Shown here piece by piece: positions 58,951 through 64,000 of a stretch of 64,000 nt of DNA. This stretch comes from Nilaparvata lugens. Taxonomy: Eukaryota > Arthropoda > Insecta > Hemiptera > Delphacidae. The position numbers and the translations under genes are program-made. Position 1 is the first letter of the stretch. Each line of letters starts with the position of its first letter. Below the pieces are notes generated by a model, which saw nothing but the letters and a program-made list of their open reading frames with translations, had not been told where the DNA came from and made no database searches. Where the stretch lies: contig NC_052507.1 of NCBI RefSeq assembly GCF_014356525.2, positions 47,433,685-47,497,684 on the forward strand. The letters run 5' to 3'.

Positions 58951-61920
58951 ATGATGCCTCTCACTGACACGTCAGCTCGCTCGCCCTCAAGTAGGTATGA
59001 TTATTTCAATAATAGTAATAATGACGCAGGTATGTTTCTAGCAAATAAGCTCCACTCTTTCAAAAAACTTTTCAAGGCTGCTCACCTTAACGTACAATCC
59101 CTCAGTTGCCACATTGATGAACTCAGAGCAATCTTCCGTTTTCAGGACTTCAATATAATCGGAATTTCCGAATCATTTTTGAAGCCTAGTATTTCATCAA
59201 ATTTTGTTGCATTGCCTGGATATAATCTTTTCCGGAATGATAGATTAAATAAAGCTTGTGGGGGTGTAGCAATTTATGTGAAAGATGGTATCAAAACAAA
59301 AGTTTTAATCACATCTAAACAAGAGTATTGTTCCAGACCAGAGTTTATGCTACTTGAATTATCCTTATCTAGTAATGATAAATTACTCGTTGGTATCTGT
59401 TATCGCCCACCAAAAATAGGTCATTTCACAGATTTCGAAAGTGCCTTGCTTTCTCTTATGCCTTGTTATAACCGTATACTAGTTATGGGGGATATGAACA
59501 CCGACTTGAACATGACAAATCGTAACTTTGACTACTTTCAACTGACTACAATTTTCCAATGCCTAAACATGACTATTTTACCCCTCGATCCAACTCATCA
59601 TACTAATGAATCAGACACACTCATTGACCTTCTCATTGTTAGTGATCCCAATGAGGTTGTTCAAGCAGGCCAAATCTCAGTCCCAGCTATTTCTAGACAT
59701 GATTTGATCTACTGTGTACTTTCCCATAAGATACCCAAGCCAGAACAGAAAATTATCACTTATAGAGACTTCAAAAACTTTGATGAAGCCGCCTTCCTGA
59801 CTGATGTGGCTCAGACTCCATGGCATCAAATTGAAGCATTACCCTCAGTTGATGACATGGTCAAGACTTTCGAGAATTGGACTTTGACTTTGTATGACAA
59901 ACATGCACCTTATGTGACAAGGAGGATTAATAGAAAACGACGAGTACCGTGGATGACTGAAGACATACTTAAGATGATGGGACGTAGAGACAAAGCACAT
60001 AGAAAATTTAAAAAGACATTTGACTTGGACAGTTTGATAGAGTATAGGAGCCTTAGAAATAGGGTTAAACAGGAATTACGGAACTCAAAGATTAGGTACT
60101 TGAATTCGTTTATGACAAACAATAGACAAGACTCTAAATCACTTTGGCAGGGAATAAAAGAATTCGGGCTTGGCAAACAGAAATCGAATCCACAAATTGA
60201 CTTACCATTGAATAATATAAATGACCATTTCGTTTCACACTCTAACCAACGCGACGAAGTTGTCATTGCTAATCATATAGATGATCTTGAAGAGCAGGTT
60301 ACAAACTTAGATTTACCAATCACTGATCAATTTCATTTCCATCCAATCTCAGAAGAAGACACTTTCAGAGCAATTCAACGTATTCATAGTAATGCTACGG
60401 GTGTAGACAAAATTCCTATTAAATTTATCAAGAAGATGTTATTTGCTGTTTTACCAACCATTACATACATTTTCAACAAGTCACTTGAAGAAGGCATTTT
60501 CCCTGAAAACTGGAAGTTTGCTCTGGTTCGCCCTCTAAATAAAGTTCCATCACCCAATAAAGTTGAGGATTTTAGACCAATCAGTATTTTACCTGCATTG
60601 TCCAAAGTGCTAGAAAGACTCATTCATGCTCAAGTTGTAAAATTTCTAGACAACAATAGTAAGCTTCATAACTTTCAATCAGGCTTTAGAAAATTCCATT
60701 CAACTGAGACAGCTCTGCTTCGTGTCACTGATGATATAAGGTTAGCTATGGACCAAAGAAAATGCACCATCCTCACCCTATTTGATTTTTCTAAAGCATT
60801 CGATACTGTTGATCATACAGTCCTTCTGAATAAGTTGGCTATTCTTGGTTTCAGTCACAACTCGTTAGTTTGGTTTAAATCCTATCTATTAGGTAGGAAA
60901 CAATGTGTATCTGTCGGTGACAAAAAGTCAACTTGGAAAAACGTTATGCATGGAGTACCACAAGGTTCAATTTTAGGCCCTCTCCTCTTCACTTTGTATG
61001 CTAATGACCTTTCTTCCATTATCAAATTCTCCAGTTTCCATACTTATGCAGACGACCTTCAAATCTATTTAAGCTGTCCCATAACAAAAATTAATGAAAC
61101 AGTTGGAATAATGAATCAGGATATCAATTCGATAGTGGAATGGACAAAGAAAAATGGCCTTAAGCTTAATCCCATCAAAACACAACCCATTATAATTGGA
61201 TATTCTCGTCTTATAAACAATATTGACCTTGAATCGATTCACAAAATTAGTGTAGACAGTAATGACATTCCTTACTGTAGCTCAGTTAAAAATTTAGGCA
61301 TTATTATGAATAATACTCTTGACTGGTCAGAACAAGTGAACAAAACTTGTAAAAAGGTATTCTCAGCCATGCATGCATTGAAGAAAATGCACGATATCCT
61401 CCCTAGAAACATTAAATTATTATTGGTTCAATCTCTCATCTTCCCACATTTAATGTATTGTAATTCTGTTCTTAACGATATGCAAGTCACTCTGAATGAT
61501 AAACTACAGTGTTGCCAAAATTATTGTCTACGTTTCGTCTACTCTCTCCAACGCCATGATCATATCACCCCAGCCCACATTGCTAGTTCAACATTGAAGC
61601 TTCCCGATCAGAGGCTTTTTCGAATAGTCAAGCTTGTTAGAGATATCTTGAAATATGGTAATCCAAACTATTTTAAAGATGATTTCAAATTTGTCTCTGA
61701 AGGTAGGAGGATAGATGCTTCACATACTAGAACCGGAGAAAGTACTTTAAGGATACCCAATCATCGAACTACTATTTTCACAAAATCCTTCTTAGTCAGT
61801 GCCTGTCGTGCATGGAATACACTTCCTGTTTCTATCAGGTCTATCGAGAGCCGAGCGAGCTTCAACCTGACTTTAAAAAAACATATTTTGGAACAAATGA
61901 CTGAAACTGTCCGGCCCTAG
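58951..61920 (+). CDS. CR1-group LINE ORF2: endonuclease-reverse transcriptase, intact
   Basis: An uninterrupted frame of 989 codons from ATG to TAG. It codes for the enzyme that nicks target DNA and copies the element RNA there (target-primed reverse transcription). The AP-type endonuclease occupies about residues 50-280: AAHLNVQSL near 47, GGVAIYVKDG near 110, GDMN at 180-183, IDLLIVSD near 226 and SRHDLI at 248-253, where related proteins usually have Ser-Asp-His. The RT includes GVDKIP, DFRPISILP, FQSGFRKFHST, FDFSKAFD at 611-618, GVPQGSILGPLLF from 668 and the catalytic YADD at 699-702. The C-terminal tail has CRAWNTLPVSIRSIESRASF. Start choice: the ATG pair at 58951 gives the whole endonuclease fold; the length is usual for CR1-group ORF2. 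All catalytic motifs look complete, so activity is possible. The clade within CR1/L2/Daphne was judged by motif wording only. Confidence 0.95.
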   Translation: MMPLTDTSARSPSSRYDYFNNSNNDAGMFLANKLHSFKKLFKAAHLNVQSLSCHIDELRAIFRFQDFNIIGISESFLKPSISSNFVALPGYNLFRNDRLNKACGGVAIYVKDGIKTKVLITSKQEYCSRPEFMLLELSLSSNDKLLVGICYRPPKIGHFTDFESALLSLMPCYNRILVMGDMNTDLNMTNRNFDYFQLTTIFQCLNMTILPLDPTHHTNESDTLIDLLIVSDPNEVVQAGQISVPAISRHDLIYCVLSHKIPKPEQKIITYRDFKNFDEAAFLTDVAQTPWHQIEALPSVDDMVKTFENWTLTLYDKHAPYVTRRINRKRRVPWMTEDILKMMGRRDKAHRKFKKTFDLDSLIEYRSLRNRVKQELRNSKIRYLNSFMTNNRQDSKSLWQGIKEFGLGKQKSNPQIDLPLNNINDHFVSHSNQRDEVVIANHIDDLEEQVTNLDLPITDQFHFHPISEEDTFRAIQRIHSNATGVDKIPIKFIKKMLFAVLPTITYIFNKSLEEGIFPENWKFALVRPLNKVPSPNKVEDFRPISILPALSKVLERLIHAQVVKFLDNNSKLHNFQSGFRKFHSTETALLRVTDDIRLAMDQRKCTILTLFDFSKAFDTVDHTVLLNKLAILGFSHNSLVWFKSYLLGRKQCVSVGDKKSTWKNVMHGVPQGSILGPLLFTLYANDLSSIIKFSSFHTYADDLQIYLSCPITKINETVGIMNQDINSIVEWTKKNGLKLNPIKTQPIIIGYSRLINNIDLESIHKISVDSNDIPYCSSVKNLGIIMNNTLDWSEQVNKTCKKVFSAMHALKKMHDILPRNIKLLLVQSLIFPHLMYCNSVLNDMQVTLNDKLQCCQNYCLRFVYSLQRHDHITPAHIASSTLKLPDQRLFRIVKLVRDILKYGNPNYFKDDFKFVSEGRRIDASHTRTGESTLRIPNHRTTIFTKSFLVSACRAWNTLPVSIRSIESRASFNLTLKKHILEQMTETVRP

Positions 61921-62547
61921 AACGATCACATGACAACCATCCCCCACCCATCCCACAAACACAAACCTTTAAACCATGTTATAGAACGAATTGTATATAT
62001 ATATATATATAAACTCATGTTATTTCAATTATCCACTGCATACTGCTGTATATTACTGAAAGTTGATTACCCTGATCTACTTTCAGCCTACTTCATTTTA
62101 TTAATCAATTATTTGATCTTATCTACCTATATAATTATTTTACTTTATCAATTTTCTGTTTTTTCTCTTCAATATTCATATTGATTAAAACTTTTACAAT
62201 ATTTCCATTAATAAATAAATCCTTAGTTTAAATAACGAAATTAACGTTTTGGTAGAGAGTTAGTGGGGAGGATATTTTTAATATTCTTCCCAAAGAATGG
62301 ACATTGATATGTCCAAAGCTCCGCCAATTTATGTAGATGCATAACAATATGATTATTATCTATAGTTATTATATTACAAATTACTTTTTCATATCATATA
62401 CAGTTCAATAGTTATTTTCTTAGTCTATATTATGTAAATTCATCTATAACTTTGCTGTATTGTAAGCTATTGTATACAAGTGTATAAGCCAGTATATATT
62501 GTAATCTACATAAATAAAGTACTCAATCAATCAATCAATCAATCAAT
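61921..62547 (+). mobile_element. 3' UTR and CAAT tail of the intact LINE
   Basis: It matches 53587-54229 of copy 1 almost throughout, with a shorter (TA)n at 61996-62010. The end reads AATAAAGTACT followed by (CAAT)n at 62524-62547; AATAAA just before the tail could serve as poly(A) signal, while the CAAT microsatellite replaces a poly(A) tail as in other CR1-group LINEs. The final bases overlap the ATTCTC of the adjoining phospholipase-like gene. Confidence 0.9.
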
Positions 62548-63781
62548 TCTCTTTCTGCCAACATGCTGTCTGCTACTGCTCTGCTTGCTGTATCACCACT
62601 CTTGGAATAGGCAATATCATGCTCCTTGCAAGCCTGATCAAGTTTGTTGATTTCTGGATCACCTTGTGCTAATGGCTTCTCAAGTTTTGATCCTGATCCA
62701 CAGTACTGATAGCCAGGGATATGAAGTTCAACTGGTAGTATATCCATTGCCTTATTAACTATTGTACCAGCAGCACCCTTGACGATTTTACCAGTAACAT
62801 TTCTGATAGCTGACAGAACACCTCTTCCTCTATAGATCTTCTGACTTTCCTTCTAACAAAAATCATGCCTTGGAGCAATAAATCCTCTCCCAATCACTTG
62901 TCTCTCAGAATGTCTTTGACTGCCATCTCTGCCATCATCCAAAAGGCGTTTGATTGTATTCTTATACTTGGCTCTGTTGTAGTTAACAATCTCTCCTCTT
63001 GGATCATGGTTCTGTCTGTGCACACTGGTCCAGTTCAATATTTCTCCTTAGGCCTGTCTGTCAGCTGTTGTTCCATGACTTTCATCCAATAATTCTTATC
63101 ATCATTCTGTCCATCTCCAGACAGCTCCTCATCACTGCTATCTTCATATCCTCTACTCATATTATACTCCTCACCCTCATTCTCTTCAAATGCCTGCTTT
63201 CAAGCTTTCCATAGTTGTCATCCAACTCCTGATGTGCCTGCTATTCGACTTGAAACTTCTCCAGTTCCATATGATTCAAATGTTGGTGACTCTTCATCAA
63301 TGCTGGAGAGTTGGAGCTTATGTTTTGCTTTCTTTGCATTAGTAAGTCCATGCCTTGTATATGTGACATGTTAAACAATTGGTGTTGTTGGTGGAGTAGG
63401 ATATATGTGGTCTGTTGATGCTGCTGAGGAAGGACAATGTTCTGATGATGAAAGCTCCAGCTTGGATTGTCTCTGCCTACTCTTTTCATGCCTGGAGTCC
63501 ATTTTTATTCTAGGCTTCAGATATTTGGGATACTTCTTGGATGCTCTTGATGGAGGTAGTTGTGGTTGTTGAACTGGCAGCTGTTGGAGAGTTTCGACTG
63601 AGTTGGCTAGTGGCTCAGCTAGAGGTTTGAAGTGTTCCACATGTCTCTCTTCTGCAATCCGTCTACCCAGCATGATTTCCTTATGCATCTTTTTGATTCC
63701 ATGCTTCAGCCTAGCAATCTCCAATATGGTTGGAGTAACCTCCTCCAATGTTGACTTATGGTTTCTTTGTTTGATATACAT
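62546..63781 (-). pseudogene. Polinton/adintovirus-like phospholipase A2-domain protein (copy 2, truncated)
   Basis: This corresponds base for base to 54860-56095 at a constant offset of 7686, with scattered substitutions and no net length change. The minus-strand ATG is at 63779-63781. The basic N-terminal frame (63781-63371), the broken middle and the PLA2-like domain (62747-62546, with YCGSG and HDIAY) are present. The frame is cut after AERE by the LINE tail, so the Lys-rich stretch and the 13-residue repeats are missing. It shares the interruption after the 136-codon N-terminal frame and the stop at about 62853 with copy 1. The missing C-terminal part was not found left of the LINE. Confidence 0.8.
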
Positions 63782-63803
63782 ACTTGTCAGTGTTTATCAG
63801 TAT

Positions 63804-63838
63804 ACTGAGGTCTGAGAGTTTGAGCTCAGTTATTTATA
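63804..63838 (-). promoter_or_regulatory. Core promoter of the phospholipase-like gene, copy 2
   Basis: TATAAATA on the minus strand at 63831-63838 and TCAGT at 63804-63808, with the same spacing as copy 1 (offset 7686). The 11-bp array starts 30 bp upstream. Confidence 0.75.
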
Positions 63839-63867
63839 CATCTTGGACCCATCCCAAGTGCCAAGTG

Positions 63868-63999
63868 CCACTGACTGACCAGTGACTGAACACTGACTGA
63901 ACAGTGATTGAACACTGACTGAGCAGTGACTAAACACTGACTGACCACTGAGTGAACAGTGACTGATCAGTAATTGAACACTGACTGACCACTGAGTAG
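63868..63999 (-). repeat. 11-bp array, copy at the window edge
   Basis: Twelve 11-bp units, equivalent to 56182-56313. The window ends one base after the array, so the outer part of this terminal repeat lies outside. Confidence 0.95.
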
Positions 64000-64000
64000 A

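Noticed and set aside
62865..63214. Plus-strand frames opposite the phospholipase-like gene
   Set aside because: They are antisense shadows present in both copies; the motifs are on the minus strand.

Overview
The window looks like AT-rich eukaryotic intergenic or intronic DNA from an arthropod. I found no tRNA or rRNA gene and no recognisable cellular protein-coding exon; every recognisable protein belongs to a mobile or virus-derived element. The transposon families (Jockey, CR1-group LINEs with a CAAT tail, hAT, a tRNA-derived SINE, MITEs, and a Polinton/adintovirus-like gene) and the TATA plus TCAGT core promoters fit an insect. A hemipteran such as a planthopper is my guess from recalled repeat sequences; nothing here proves it.

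Layout. Positions 1-21 kb are mostly featureless AT-rich DNA broken by short GC-rich islands (about 6.0-6.7, 7.8-9.1, 12.3-12.9, 15.5-15.9 and later 22.5-22.95 and 28.26-28.9 kb), microsatellites and two copies of one dispersed repeat (2.36-3.20 and 11.24-11.56 kb). From 21.8 to 35 kb there are relics of several LINE families (21.8, 25, 30.9 and 34.6 kb), a well-bounded non-autonomous hAT element (25368-26511, 8-bp target duplication), a foldback structure (27.45-27.89 kb) and a MITE (34.94-35.23 kb). A 0.9-kb polypurine tract (35.38-36.29 kb) carries an inserted LINE 3' end. A Jockey element (38.5-39.87 and 43.7-44.2 kb) is interrupted by a minus-strand CR1-group LINE (about 42.6 down to 39.87 kb). 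A 1.8-kb DNA element (45535-47338) contains a head-to-head pair of tRNA-derived SINEs.

The most interesting region is 49.3-64.0 kb. Arrays of an 11-bp unit built on the palindrome CAGTNACTG lie in inverted orientation at 50.2-50.4 and 56.2-56.45 kb. Between them is a degenerate minus-strand gene with a parvovirus-VP1-type phospholipase A2 domain and a C-terminal 13-residue repeat, as in Polinton/adintovirus-like elements, with a TATA/Inr promoter directly next to the array. A 5'-truncated CR1-group LINE splits a second, acidic reading frame in the same unit. A near-identical copy of the promoter-proximal 1.45 kb recurs at 62546-64000 with no net length change (constant offset 7686). It is joined directly to the CAAT tail of a second LINE whose 989-residue EN-RT reading frame (58951-61920) is uninterrupted, so it may be active or recently active. 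The window ends inside a further 11-bp array, so the second unit continues outside.
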